Of a stretch of 64,000 nucleotides of DNA, positions 42,977 through 52,337 are shown piece by piece. Made by a program: the position numbers and the translations under genes. The stretch comes from Sphingomonadales bacterium UBA2683 (GTDB lineage: Bacteria > Pseudomonadota > Alphaproteobacteria > Sphingomonadales > Sphingomonadaceae): assembly GCA_002354635.1 (NCBI GenBank), contig DELZ01000005.1:369780-433779 (forward strand). Reading direction: 5' to 3'. The stretch's first letter is position 1. Each line of letters opens with the position of its first letter. The notes under the pieces were generated by a model. That model was not told the origin of the DNA. It did no database searches and saw only the letters and a list, made by a program, of their open reading frames with translations.

Positions 42977-43318
42977 ATGGCGAAAATATTGATTGCGGCG
43001 CATATCGATGTCGACCCGGCCAGACGGGAAGAATGTCTGAAGACAGCGCAGCCCTATATCGACGGCGCGCTGAGCCAGGAAGGGTGCCTGTGCTACAGTT
43101 GGTGCGCCGATCTGCACAATCCGTCCCGCATCGAGGTGTTCGAGGAATGGACTGATGAAGAGGCGCTGGCCCAGCATTTTCAGGATGTCCATTATGCCAG
43201 CATGCTCGCCCATATCGGCAGCTTTGGCCTGATCAACGCGGTCAGCGCCAAATATCGGGTGGACGCCGAAGGGCCGGTTTACAACGCCGAGGGCAAACCC
43301 ACCCCGGCTTTCGACTAA
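42977..43318 (+). CDS. Antibiotic biosynthesis monooxygenase (ABM)-domain protein
   Basis: 113 residues from ATG 42977 with AGGAGA upstream. Ferredoxin-like ABM fold: AAHIDVDPARREECLKTA, EEGCLCYSW-like segment and FEEWTDEEALAQHF. Cofactor-free oxygenases or small-molecule binding; substrate unknown. Between the SnoaL and P450 genes. Confidence 0.85.
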   Translation: MAKILIAAHIDVDPARREECLKTAQPYIDGALSQEGCLCYSWCADLHNPSRIEVFEEWTDEEALAQHFQDVHYASMLAHIGSFGLINAVSAKYRVDAEGPVYNAEGKPTPAFD

Positions 43319-43336
43319 TCTGAACAGGACCTTGCC

Positions 43337-44584
43337 ATGAACGAAGCAGTATCCAAATCGCTTTTCCAGCCGGATGTGCTGGTAGACCCCTTTGAATTTT
43401 ATGAAGAAAAACGTGCGGAAAGCCCGGTCTTTTTCGATGAGGCGAGCGGCACCTATGTCGTGCTCGACTATGACCTGATCTCGGAAGCGGTTGGTCGGCT
43501 GGATGATTTTTCCAACAATTTCAACGCGCTGTTGTCAGGTGGAAAGTCGGCAGAAGAGCTGGAAAATGACAAGGAAGTGCAGGAGATTCAGGCCAAGGGC
43601 TGGCCCCAGGTCAATACCCTGCTGACCGCAGACCAGCCGGTGCACACGCGGTTCCGCAAACTGGTCAACCTGGCGTTCTCCATGCCGAAGGTGAACAAGC
43701 TGGAAGACAGCATGCGCGAGATGTCGAACGAGCTGATCGACAATTTTATCGACAGGGGCGAATGCGAGTTTGTCGAGGAATATGCGATCCCGATGCCGGT
43801 CCGGACTATCGCCGTCCAGTTGGGCCTGGACGTCGCCGACGCCAGCACGATCAAGCGCTGGACCAATGCCTTTGTCGATCGCCTGTCCGGCATGATGACG
43901 CGTGAACGGCAATTGGAAACCGAGCGCGAGGTGGTCGAATATCAGCACGCGCTGAAAGCCAATATGGACGAGCGCCGCAAGGAAGCAAAAAACGATATCC
44001 TGTCCGATCTGGTCAATGCCCAGGTCGATGGCGAGCGGCCGCTCGATGACGCTGAATCCCTGTCGATCGTGCAACAGCTGATGGTGGCCGGAAACGAGAC
44101 GACGACCGCGGCGCTGGCCGAAGGCATGCGACTCTTTGCCACCAACCCGGACCAGTACAAGAAAATCCAGGATGATCCGTCGCTGATTCCCAATGCGGTC
44201 GAGGAAGTGCTGCGCATGTCGAGCGGTTCATCGGGCATCTGGCGGGTGATGCACCGCGATGCCGAGCTGGGCGGCGTGACGCTGCCCAAGGGCGCGATGG
44301 TGATGATGCGCTATCACGCGGCCAATCGCGATCCCAAGCAGTTTGAAAATCCGAACCAGTTTCAGGTTGACCGCAAGAACGCGCGCACCCATCTGGCGTT
44401 CGGCAAGGGTATTCACATGTGCGTTGGCAACATGCTGTCGCGCAAGGAAATGACCGTATCCTTCCAGCAGTTCGCCAAACGCATGGACAATATCCGGATC
44501 AAGGAAGGCGCGGAGCTTCGCTATCCGCCGAACATGATGCTGCGGGGTCTGGCCAACCTGCCGATCCAGTTCGACAAGAAATAG
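43337..44584 (+). CDS. Cytochrome P450
   Basis: 415 residues, soluble bacterial type. I-helix LMVAGNETTTAAL, ExxR in EEVLRMSS, and heme loop LAFGKGIHMCVGNMLSRKE with the axial Cys. It hydroxylates an unidentified substrate; the ferredoxin and reductase are not adjacent. In the same run as SnoaL, ABM and SDR genes. Confidence 0.95.
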   Translation: MNEAVSKSLFQPDVLVDPFEFYEEKRAESPVFFDEASGTYVVLDYDLISEAVGRLDDFSNNFNALLSGGKSAEELENDKEVQEIQAKGWPQVNTLLTADQPVHTRFRKLVNLAFSMPKVNKLEDSMREMSNELIDNFIDRGECEFVEEYAIPMPVRTIAVQLGLDVADASTIKRWTNAFVDRLSGMMTRERQLETEREVVEYQHALKANMDERRKEAKNDILSDLVNAQVDGERPLDDAESLSIVQQLMVAGNETTTAALAEGMRLFATNPDQYKKIQDDPSLIPNAVEEVLRMSSGSSGIWRVMHRDAELGGVTLPKGAMVMMRYHAANRDPKQFENPNQFQVDRKNARTHLAFGKGIHMCVGNMLSRKEMTVSFQQFAKRMDNIRIKEGAELRYPPNMMLRGLANLPIQFDKK

Positions 44585-44605
44585 ACCGGAAACAGGAACA
44601 GCAAG

Positions 44606-45376
44606 ATGGGCATGATGGATGGAAAGGTCGCGCTGATTTCAGGCGGCGCCGAAGGCATTGGCGGAACCGCCGGGCAACGCGTGATCGAGGAAGGCGGCTC
44701 GGTGATGCTGGCCGATATCCAGATCGACAAGGCGAAAGCCCATGCCGCATCGCTGGGCGACCGCGCGGCTGCGGTCGAGCTCGACGTCCGCAACCTCGAC
44801 CAGTGGCAGGCGGCGGTCGATGCCACCAAGAAGCGCTTCGGCAAGATGACGACCCTGTTCAATGTCGCCGGCATTTCCGAACCCGGATCGGTCGACGAGG
44901 TCGATCTCGACAGCTGGAACCGGACGATCGATATCAATCTCCAGGGTACATTTTATGGCTGCCGTGTCAGCCTGCCGGCAATTATCGAAAGCGGCGAGGA
45001 CGGCGCGATCGTCAATATCGGTTCGATGCTGGCCATGCGTCCCGGTGCCCAGTTTGCCGCCTATTGTGCCAGCAAGGCCGCGGTGACGGCGCTCAGCAAA
45101 TCGCTCGCCCTCCACTGCGCTGCCGAAAAATATCCGGTTCGGGTCAACACCGTCCATCCCGGCGCCATCGACACGCCGATGTACCAGCGCTATCTCGCCG
45201 CCTATCCCGGACCGCATGACGAGGCCGTGGAACTGTTCAACCGCAACCATCCGATCAACCGGGTTGGCCAGGCGGTGGAAGTTGCCAATGCGATGCTGTG
45301 GCTGGCCAGCGACCTGAGCAGCTTCACCACCGCCAATGATGTCACCGTCGACGGCGGCGGCAGCTACCGCGAATAA
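44606..45376 (+). CDS. Short-chain dehydrogenase/reductase
   Basis: 256 residues. SGGAEGIGG cofactor motif at about 11-19, DVRNLDQ for the adenine side, NIGSMLA serine, and YCASKAAV catalytic Tyr-Lys. NAD(P)-dependent oxidation of an alcohol, likely the product of the P450. The motif GGAEGIGG deviates from TGxxxGIG only at the first residue. Confidence 0.93.
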   Translation: MGMMDGKVALISGGAEGIGGTAGQRVIEEGGSVMLADIQIDKAKAHAASLGDRAAAVELDVRNLDQWQAAVDATKKRFGKMTTLFNVAGISEPGSVDEVDLDSWNRTIDINLQGTFYGCRVSLPAIIESGEDGAIVNIGSMLAMRPGAQFAAYCASKAAVTALSKSLALHCAAEKYPVRVNTVHPGAIDTPMYQRYLAAYPGPHDEAVELFNRNHPINRVGQAVEVANAMLWLASDLSSFTTANDVTVDGGGSYRE

Positions 45377-45381
45377 AGGGC

Positions 45382-45412
45382 AAAAAAAGGGCGGCCGGAG
45401 CGGGCCACCCTT
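45382..45412 (-). terminator. Rho-independent terminator (minus strand)
   Basis: Minus-strand AAGGGTGGCCC pairs with GGCCGCCCTT, followed by seven T. It ends transcription of the lipoprotein gene at 45461-46192. Confidence 0.65.
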
Positions 45413-45460
45413 GATCGCCGGACAGATTGAAATGCGAAGTCCGGCTTTGTCGTTTCGGCG

Positions 45461-46192
45461 TTAGCGCCCGTTGCTGGCGACGATATCGACGATCGCTCCG
45501 CCACCCGAACGCTTGTTCAGGGTGATCACATAAGCGCCGTCGTCACTGTCGCGGGTGCCGCCGAGAACATGCTCGCTGCCCCGCATCAGATATTCAGCGT
45601 CATATCCGCTGCGTTTTGCCCTGGTGTAATAATAATCGATGATATTCTTGATCGGCGTTGCCGTGGCAAAGCTGACCACGCGCAGGTCGCATCTGCCAGC
45701 CGCTTCCTGGACATTCGCCTTGGGATAGACCGCAAATTCCGGTGGCATCCGGTTGGCATAGTTCATGTCATAGCGCAGCTCTTCGTTGCAGACAGGCTTG
45801 CTGCTGCGGGCGGCTTGCAGCTCGGCTTTATCGCCCAAAGTCAGACCTTCGTCATCAGACGTCATCTGCCGGGGTTTTGGCGCGCTCAGGATTTTCCCGC
45901 CAAGCGCTGCCTTTGCAGCGCTACTTCCATCCGCACCCGTTCCCGGCGGCACCGAACCGTCCGCTGCACCATTGGCACCGCGAATGGCATTGCGATTCGC
46001 CTGGTCGGTGAGATCGGGATCGACGAGGATCGCGTCTTCCAGCGCATCATTCATTGCCGGATCGGAGGTCAGATTGTCATCCAGCTTGGCCAGCTCTTCG
46101 TCACTGGCTTCGTTGCTGCCGCAGGCGGCAAGCGACAAGGGCAGCGCAAAGGCTGCAGCAGACAGCCAGAGGGAACGGGTAATCTTGGACAT
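45461..46192 (-). CDS. Lipoprotein of unknown function
   Basis: 243 residues. Signal peptide with lipobox SLAAC (Cys24). An acidic low-complexity stretch (about 25-110) precedes a compact domain with YYTRAKRSGYDAEYLMRGSE and VITLNKRSGGGAIVDIVASN. No family recognised; similar envelope lipoproteins occur in sphingomonads. A terminator follows. Confidence 0.75.
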   Translation of the reverse strand: MSKITRSLWLSAAAFALPLSLAACGSNEASDEELAKLDDNLTSDPAMNDALEDAILVDPDLTDQANRNAIRGANGAADGSVPPGTGADGSSAAKAALGGKILSAPKPRQMTSDDEGLTLGDKAELQAARSSKPVCNEELRYDMNYANRMPPEFAVYPKANVQEAAGRCDLRVVSFATATPIKNIIDYYYTRAKRSGYDAEYLMRGSEHVLGGTRDSDDGAYVITLNKRSGGGAIVDIVASNGR

Positions 46193-46305
46193 GCGATTTG
46201 CTCCTGAATTTGCGCGGACAAATGCACCAAAAAGCGTTAATATTCCGTTAGGGGAACTGGTTAATCCGGTGACCGGTCGTTAACCTTTTGTCCCGTTTCG
46301 GGATT

Positions 46306-46749
46306 TTAGCCAAAGGTATCCGGCCCGCCGATTTCGCCGAAACGGATCAGTCTCGACGTGAGCACCGCCGCCTGCCGGTTGACCACCGCTTTCTGATATT
46401 CCGGATCGGTGACCATTTCCATGAAGGCACCGCTGTTCGGATAGCGGGCGATGAACGAGCTATCCCACTGCTTGTCATCGGGTCCGATCACCATGCATTC
46501 CATCTGGCCCCGCCAGATGATGGTGCCGCCGACCCGCTCGAAAATGGGGCCGCTGGTCTTGCCATATTCCTGATAGGCGCGCGCACCGCTCCATCCCTTG
46601 CCGGCGTTGGGATGATCGGCGGGATATTGCGCCGATTCATGGAAGCGCAGCAGGTTGAGCATATTGATTGGCACGTCGCGCGGCAGCGCCTTGAACGCAT
46701 CAAAGCTTTCGCGGGTCGGGTCGAGATATCGGTCTTCTGCCATGGTCAT
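46306..46749 (-). CDS. DUF1330-family protein
   Basis: 147 residues. Dimeric ferredoxin-like fold: RDVPINMLNLLRFHESAQYP and GGTIIWRGQMECMVIGPD, then FMEMVTDPEYQKAVVNRQAA are the family blocks. Function unknown. It follows the GNAT gene by six bases. Confidence 0.85.
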   Translation of the reverse strand: MTMAEDRYLDPTRESFDAFKALPRDVPINMLNLLRFHESAQYPADHPNAGKGWSGARAYQEYGKTSGPIFERVGGTIIWRGQMECMVIGPDDKQWDSSFIARYPNSGAFMEMVTDPEYQKAVVNRQAAVLTSRLIRFGEIGGPDTFG

Positions 46750-46755
46750 GCTCTC

Positions 46756-47307
46756 CTACTGGAATTTTTTCCGGTTCACCTGCCACTGGTCGCGCGATTG
46801 GCCCCAGTCGTCAACCCGCGCGTGCTCAAATGGGGCAGGCAATTGCGTCGGCCCACGGTTGGTCGAGCCGAGACGCTCGGCCAGCCGGATCGATGCAATA
46901 TTCGCCGGATCGATCGTATGACAGATATCCTGCCAGCCCAGTTCGTCCACGGCATAGTTCATGCTCGCCACCGCCGCTTCCAGCGCATATCCTTTTCCGG
47001 CAAAGGCCGGAGCGATGCCCCAACCCACTTCGGTCCCCGGCCAGCCGTCGGGATACCAGGGACCGATCCGGCCGATCCACCGGCCGCTGTCCTTCAGAAT
47101 CAGCGAGAACATCGCATAGCCGCGGACATGCCAAGCGCCGACCATGGCACACAGATCGCGCCAGGATTCGGCGCGGCTTTTTGCCCCGCCGATATAGGTC
47201 ATGGTCTCGGCGTCGGCCTGGAATGCGGCCCAGCCTTCAAAATCGTCGGCATTGGGCGGACGCAGTATCAGCCGCCCGGTTTCGATTCTGATATCCTCGA
47301 TTGCCAT
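46756..47307 (-). CDS. GNAT-family N-acetyltransferase (RimJ/RimL-like)
   Basis: 183 residues from ATG 47307 with GGAGG upstream; longer starts are not supported. ETGRLILRPPNADDFEGW and WGIAPAFAGKGYALEAAVAS (the acetyl-CoA-binding loop) mark the family. Its substrate, either a protein N-terminus or a small amine, is unknown. Confidence 0.88.
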   Translation of the reverse strand: MAIEDIRIETGRLILRPPNADDFEGWAAFQADAETMTYIGGAKSRAESWRDLCAMVGAWHVRGYAMFSLILKDSGRWIGRIGPWYPDGWPGTEVGWGIAPAFAGKGYALEAAVASMNYAVDELGWQDICHTIDPANIASIRLAERLGSTNRGPTQLPAPFEHARVDDWGQSRDQWQVNRKKFQ

Positions 47308-47394
47308 CTTCATCCTCCCGTCCGGACAACCTACTATGACCGTTCGGATTCGCAAATGCTTGAATTAGCGGTGCACTATTCCTATAATACAGTT

Positions 47395-47616
47395 ATGTTC
47401 AATTTAATCTCCCTGTTCATCGGCGTGATCGCGCTTGTTCTGTCCATTGTCGGACTGGTACCGCTGCTCGGCTGGACCAACTGGCTGATCCTGCCGTTTG
47501 CCGGCATCGGCGCCCTGTTCGGGCTGATTTCGTCGCGCACCAGCGGCATGTATTTCTGCCTGATTGTCATGGGCATCTGTGCCCTGCGGCTGTCGCTGGG
47601 CGGCGGTATCATCTGA
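47395..47616 (+). CDS. Small membrane protein
   Basis: 73 residues from ATG 47395; ATG 47356 in frame is an alternative. Two or three helices: LISLFIGVIALVLSIVGLVP, LLGWTNWLILPFAGIGALFG and YFCLIVMGICALRLSL. Function unknown. Confidence 0.6.
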   Translation: MFNLISLFIGVIALVLSIVGLVPLLGWTNWLILPFAGIGALFGLISSRTSGMYFCLIVMGICALRLSLGGGII

Positions 47617-47690
47617 TCCCCTGACCGGCTTTTCCGGCCGATAGCATTTCTTGATTGCTCGCGGGCAACGCGAAGCTTAAGCGCTGGCCG

Positions 47691-48611
47691 ATGTTCAGCA
47701 CATTATCCAGCGGCCGAATCGGGCTTATCCAGGCGCTGATCGCCTGCGTCGCCTGGGGACTGATGCCGGTCTATTTCAAGCTGCTGCAAAATGTCGGGGC
47801 TCTGGAAGTCGTCGGCCACCGGATCGTCTGGTCCGTGCCGCTGCTGCTCCTCATCCTCTACTTCCGCAAGAATCTCTCGAGCCTTGCTACCGCAATAAGA
47901 GACCGAAAATTGCGCTGGCTGATGCTGGCCAGTTCCTGCCTGATCGCGGCCAACTGGCTGATCTACGTCTGGGCCGTCCACGAGGATCATATACTGGCGG
48001 CCAGTCTCGGCTATTTTATCAGCCCGCTTCTGACCGTGCTGATGGGCCGCCTGTTTCTCGGAGAGGCGCTGTCACGCAGCAAATGGATTGCCATCGCGAT
48101 CGCGGCGGCGGGGGTTTCGGTGCTGGCGGTGCAGGCGCTCGACACGCTCTGGATCAGCCTCGCTCTGGCAGGATCGTGGAGCAGCTATGCCCTGGTTCGC
48201 AAGATTGCCGATATCGGCCCGATAGCCGGTCTGACCGCAGAAACCGGCCTGTTGTTTCTGCCCTTCACGCTGCTGTTGATCTGGCTGACCGTGGGTGTGC
48301 CCGCTTCCGGATCCGGACAGCATTTCGGCGACGACCGGACGATTGACCTGTTGCTGGTCGGTGGTTCTGTCGTCACCGCGATTCCGCTGCTGCTGTTCGC
48401 GTCGGCGGTCAAGAAAATGACCCTGGGCGCGATCGGCGTACTCAACTATCTGGCGCCGACGATCCAGTTTCTGATCGGAATCTTCGTCTATAAAGAAGCC
48501 GTGACCGTCTCGCACATGATCTGCTTCCTGCTTATCTGGACCAGCCTCGCCCTTTACTCCGCCGATACCTATCGGACAGGCCGGGCCGCTCGCAAACTGC
48601 AATCTGTCTAG
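47691..48611 (+). CDS. rarD: RarD/EamA-family permease
   Basis: 306 residues from ATG 47691. Ten membrane helices as two EamA repeats, with ALIACVAWGLMPVYFKLL and VLNYLAPTIQFLIGIFVYKE. RarD proteins are drug/metabolite transporters, often linked to chloramphenicol tolerance in annotation only. Confidence 0.9.
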   Translation: MFSTLSSGRIGLIQALIACVAWGLMPVYFKLLQNVGALEVVGHRIVWSVPLLLLILYFRKNLSSLATAIRDRKLRWLMLASSCLIAANWLIYVWAVHEDHILAASLGYFISPLLTVLMGRLFLGEALSRSKWIAIAIAAAGVSVLAVQALDTLWISLALAGSWSSYALVRKIADIGPIAGLTAETGLLFLPFTLLLIWLTVGVPASGSGQHFGDDRTIDLLLVGGSVVTAIPLLLFASAVKKMTLGAIGVLNYLAPTIQFLIGIFVYKEAVTVSHMICFLLIWTSLALYSADTYRTGRAARKLQSV

Positions 48612-48624
48612 TACAGCTCGGGAG

Positions 48625-49674
48625 TCAGGACTGGACAATCTGCCAGTTCAGGGCGGAGCCGGCATGAAACGGGACCAGGGTTGATCCCGCCGATTCGATA
48701 TCATCGGGCACCGGGTTGTCCCGCCGTTCCAGACTGACCATCGTGTCATTGAGCGGCAAGCCGTAAAATTCGGGGCCATGCACAGAGGCAAAGCCCTCCA
48801 GCCGGTCGAGCGCGCCCTCTTCCTCGAACACAGCGGCATAGCTTTCCAGAGCATAGGGCGCGTTGAAAATCCCGGCGCAGCCGCAAGCCGATTCCTTGGC
48901 GTGGATCTCGTGCGGCGCGCTGTCGGTACCGAGAAAATATCTGGCGGAGCCGGATGTTGCCGCCTTGCGCAGGGCCAGACGGTGCAGCTCCCGCTTGGCC
49001 ACCGGCAGGCAATAGGCATGCGGGCGAATCCCGCCCGTAAACATGGCATTGCGATTGATATGCAGATGATGCGGCGTGATCGTCGCCGCTATATTCGGCC
49101 CGGCGCTGTCGACAAACTGTACCGCCTGCTTGGTCGTGATATGCTCGAACACGATCTTGAGATCGGGCAGATCGCGGATCAGCGGGCCCAGGATCCGGTC
49201 GATAAACACCGCTTCGCGATCAAAGATATCAATGTTGCCATCGGTGACCTCGCCGTGGACCAGCAGCGGCATGCCGATGGCCTGCATCCGCTCCAGCACC
49301 GGCATGATATGCGCCACATCGGTCACGCCATGGGCGCTGTTGGTCGTCGCATTGGCCGGATAGAGTTTCGCCGCGGTGAAAATGCCGGCGGTATGGCCGG
49401 ATGCGATGTCCTCCGCATCCGCATCATCGGTGAGATAGCAGGTCATCAACGGGGTGAAATCGGTCCCCTCCGGCAGGGCTGCTATGATCCGGTCGCGATA
49501 GGCCGCGGCGCTGGCGGCGCTGGTCACCGGCGGCGACAGATTGGGCATGACGATGGCCCGGGCAAATTGCCGAGCGGTAAAGCGGGCGACCGCCTCGAGC
49601 ATCGCGCCGTCGCGCAAATGGACGTGCCAGTCATCGGGGCGTCTGATCGTGATTGCGGTTCTGGTGTCGGTCAT
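48625..49674 (-). CDS. pyrC: Dihydroorotase
   Basis: 349 residues from ATG 49674. RRPDDWHVHLRDG gives the binuclear-zinc His-x-His, and KLYPANATTNSAHGV contains the carboxylated lysine. Class II (E. coli PyrC) type of pyrimidine synthesis. Divergent from ygfZ. Confidence 0.93.
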   Translation of the reverse strand: MTDTRTAITIRRPDDWHVHLRDGAMLEAVARFTARQFARAIVMPNLSPPVTSAASAAAYRDRIIAALPEGTDFTPLMTCYLTDDADAEDIASGHTAGIFTAAKLYPANATTNSAHGVTDVAHIMPVLERMQAIGMPLLVHGEVTDGNIDIFDREAVFIDRILGPLIRDLPDLKIVFEHITTKQAVQFVDSAGPNIAATITPHHLHINRNAMFTGGIRPHAYCLPVAKRELHRLALRKAATSGSARYFLGTDSAPHEIHAKESACGCAGIFNAPYALESYAAVFEEEGALDRLEGFASVHGPEFYGLPLNDTMVSLERRDNPVPDDIESAGSTLVPFHAGSALNWQIVQS

Positions 49675-49775
49675 TGTCTGTTCCGTTGATCCTGCGGCGG
49701 CCGAAAAATGCATCATTCCGGCAAGCCGGGTGCTGGCGGCTTGGTTTTCTGTTCCGAAACCCCTACCTAAATGCC

Positions 49776-50519
49776 ATGACCGAAACCAGACTTAATGACC
49801 GGGCCGTCATCCGGCTCTCCACCGCCGACGAAACCGAAGATCTCCGGGCGTTTCTGCAGGGCCTGGTGACGCAGGACATGGCGGCCGTGGTCGAGGGCGC
49901 ACCCCGATGGTCGGCGCTGCTCTCCGCGCAGGGAAAACTATTGTTCGATTTCTTCCTGTGGGCTGACGGAGACTCGATTCTGATCGATTGCGAACAGGAG
50001 CAGGCCGATGCCCTGGTCAAGCGCCTGAAACTTTACCGGTTGCGCCGCAAGATCGAGATTGCCCGGGATGATTCGGTCGGCGTGCACTGGGCATTGGCAG
50101 CCGGAGACCGGCCAACCGATCCACGCCTCCCGGACCTGGGCCATCGCTGGCTGGACCACGCGGGTGTCGGGCAAGGGTCAGAAGAGAGCTATCGAAAGCA
50201 CCGCCTGTCGCTCGGCGTGACCGAGGGGGTGGCAGAGCTGGGCAGCGACAAGACCTTGTGGCTCGAATGCAATGCCGCCGAACTCGGTGGCGTCAGCTTC
50301 ACCAAGGGCTGCTATGTCGGCCAGGAAAACACCGCACGTATGAACTACCGGCAAAAGGTCAACCGGCGGATGGTTGTCGTGCCGATCGAAGCGGCCGATG
50401 AAAAACGCCAGCGCATCGCCTATCCGGCCTATGGCCTGTCGGTCGAACATCGGCGCGTGGAGGATATCCGGGAACTCGACCTGCCCGGCTGGCTGGCAAC
50501 AGCGATCCGGATCCCCTAG
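49776..50519 (+). CDS. ygfZ: Iron-sulfur cluster repair folate-binding protein YgfZ
   Basis: 247 residues from ATG 49776. The signature KGCYVGQENTAR is diagnostic. It resembles the aminomethyltransferase fold and binds tetrahydrofolate in Fe-S protein maintenance. Sits next to pyrC as in many alphaproteobacteria. Confidence 0.92.
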   Translation: MTETRLNDRAVIRLSTADETEDLRAFLQGLVTQDMAAVVEGAPRWSALLSAQGKLLFDFFLWADGDSILIDCEQEQADALVKRLKLYRLRRKIEIARDDSVGVHWALAAGDRPTDPRLPDLGHRWLDHAGVGQGSEESYRKHRLSLGVTEGVAELGSDKTLWLECNAAELGGVSFTKGCYVGQENTARMNYRQKVNRRMVVVPIEAADEKRQRIAYPAYGLSVEHRRVEDIRELDLPGWLATAIRIP

Positions 50520-50601
50520 CTTTCCTCGTCTGCAACAACAGCGGACAGCCGCCCGCCTTCGCAAAAACGATCAATGCTATCCGAAATAGCGTGACAGAAA
50601 A

Positions 50602-51267
50602 CTAGGCAGCGTCGCTTTCTTCGGCAGCGCGCGGCTTCATTACCCGTTTCTTGCGAGCGGGTTTCTTTTCCACCTCGACTTCGGTCGATGCCGAGATCGC
50701 GGGCGGCAGGACGCTGGCGTCCAGACCGTTATTGTCGCCATTCTTTTCCGAAGATTCGGCCCGGGCCGAGATATTTTCGGTTTTGCGCGGACGCCGGCTG
50801 CGCACCGGTTTTTTCTCCTCGGGCGCAGCATCTGCAGCGGATTCGTCGCGATCGTTACGATCATTGCGATCATCACGCTGTTGCCGGTTCTGCTGACCCT
50901 GCTGGTTACGACCGCGATTATTGTCGCCATCATTGTCGCTGCTATCGTCTTGGCCATTGCCGCGATTGTCACTGCGATTGTCACCCTCGCGAGCGATCCG
51001 CTGTTCTTCGCGGCGGGCAATCGTATCCGCATTCACACGGAAATAGTGATCTGCAAATTGATGATAATATTCGGCCTGGACACGGTCACCGTTGACCTGG
51101 GCATCCTGCGCCATTTTCTTGAACTTATCGAGCATCTGCACAGCATTGCCGCGCGTGCGGCTGTCGATCCGGTTGTCACGGTCCGATCCGCCACCGCGGT
51201 TGCTCTGGGGACGGTTATTGGTGTTCCGGCCGCGTCCACGGCGGCCAGGCTGACGATTGTTCATCAA
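50602..51267 (-). CDS. DUF4167-family RNA-binding-like protein
   Basis: 221 residues. RGRNTNNRPQSNRGGGSDRD and AVQMLDKFKKMAQDAQVNGD begin the conserved DUF4167 domain. The middle and end are low-complexity Asp/Asn/Arg and Lys/Pro-rich. Usually downstream of prmC in alphaproteobacteria, as here. Function unknown; nucleic-acid binding is inferred from composition. Confidence 0.88.
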   Translation of the reverse strand: MMNNRQPGRRGRGRNTNNRPQSNRGGGSDRDNRIDSRTRGNAVQMLDKFKKMAQDAQVNGDRVQAEYYHQFADHYFRVNADTIARREEQRIAREGDNRSDNRGNGQDDSSDNDGDNNRGRNQQGQQNRQQRDDRNDRNDRDESAADAAPEEKKPVRSRRPRKTENISARAESSEKNGDNNGLDASVLPPAISASTEVEVEKKPARKKRVMKPRAAEESDAA

Positions 51268-51500
51268 ATTTCAGGTATCCTTATACCGCTAATAAACTTG
51301 TCTTTCTCAAGTCATAGCCACACTGCGGTGGCGATTGCGCTGCAAACAACCCGTCCACAGCGGCCCATACAAGACAAATGCACGCCGAAAATCAGCAACA
51401 TTATCGAGTTGGGGGCAGGCCAGAGATTTAGGGAAAAAGCCAGAAATCCTCTGGGCCTGAGCAAGTCTTAGCGACTCGCTTCGGCAAAACCAAGCCCTTT

Positions 51501-52337
51501 TTACCGATGGAGTATGATCAATCGGTCATTTTTCGATAAATCTTGTTTCAGTTCAACGTGATAGCTGCTTTCCTCGGCAATTTTCGAAACCGGACCGGCC
51601 TGATCAAAGCCGATTTCGAGCAGTGCTATGCCGGTCGGCGAGAGCAGTTGCGCCAGAGCCGGTATCAGGATCCGGTAATCATCCAGCCCCTCCTCGCCGG
51701 CAAACAGGGCCTGATGGGGCTCGAAATCGGCGACATCGGCAGACAGGTCGGCGCGCGTCGAGACATAGGGTGGATTGGCGAGGATCAAATCAAAGCCGGA
51801 ATCGAGAGAATCCGTCCAGTTCCGTTGCGACCAGTCCAGCAGCTGGAAGCTGGCCCGGTCGGCCAGGCCGAGCGCATCCGCATTATTATGGGCGATCTGC
51901 AAGGCGGCCGCACTGGCATCAATTCCTACACCTCTGGTATCCGGAAATTCATGCAGCGCCGCCAGCAACAGCGCGCCGCTGCCCGTACCCAGATCAACTA
52001 TTCCTTGCGGCGGCGCGGAAGGAAAAAGGCGCACCGCCTCCTCGATCAGCAATTCGCTGTCGGGCCGCGGTATCAGGACATCGGCCGTCACCTGGAAATC
52101 CAGGCCCCAGAATTCCTTGCGGCCGATGATATGGGCAACCGGTTCGGATTGCCGGCGGCGGGCGACCAGGCTGGAGAATGCAGCGGGCGCGTCAAGCTCC
52201 GGCAGTTTCAGCAACAGCTCGGCCCGCTCGATCTGCAAACCATGCGCCATCAGCAGTTCCGCATCGAGGCGGGGGCTGTCGGAAATCCCGGCAAGTGTCT
52301 CTGCTGCTTCGCGTAGCGCGCCGGCGGCATCACCCAT
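51501..52337 (-). CDS. prmC: Release factor glutamine methyltransferase
   Basis: 278 residues from ATG 52337 (a start at 52364 would overlap prfA more). DLGTGSGALLLA binds SAM, and ANPPYV is the catalytic NPPY. It methylates the GGQ glutamine of RF1 and RF2. Overlaps the end of prfA by eight bases. Confidence 0.94.
   Translation of the reverse strand: MGDAAGALREAAETLAGISDSPRLDAELLMAHGLQIERAELLLKLPELDAPAAFSSLVARRRQSEPVAHIIGRKEFWGLDFQVTADVLIPRPDSELLIEEAVRLFPSAPPQGIVDLGTGSGALLLAALHEFPDTRGVGIDASAAALQIAHNNADALGLADRASFQLLDWSQRNWTDSLDSGFDLILANPPYVSTRADLSADVADFEPHQALFAGEEGLDDYRILIPALAQLLSPTGIALLEIGFDQAGPVSKIAEESSYHVELKQDLSKNDRLIILHR

Noticed and set aside
46288..47394. Long plus-strand frame ahead of the small membrane protein
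   Set aside because: It lies antisense to the DUF1330 and GNAT genes; only the last 73 codons are credible.
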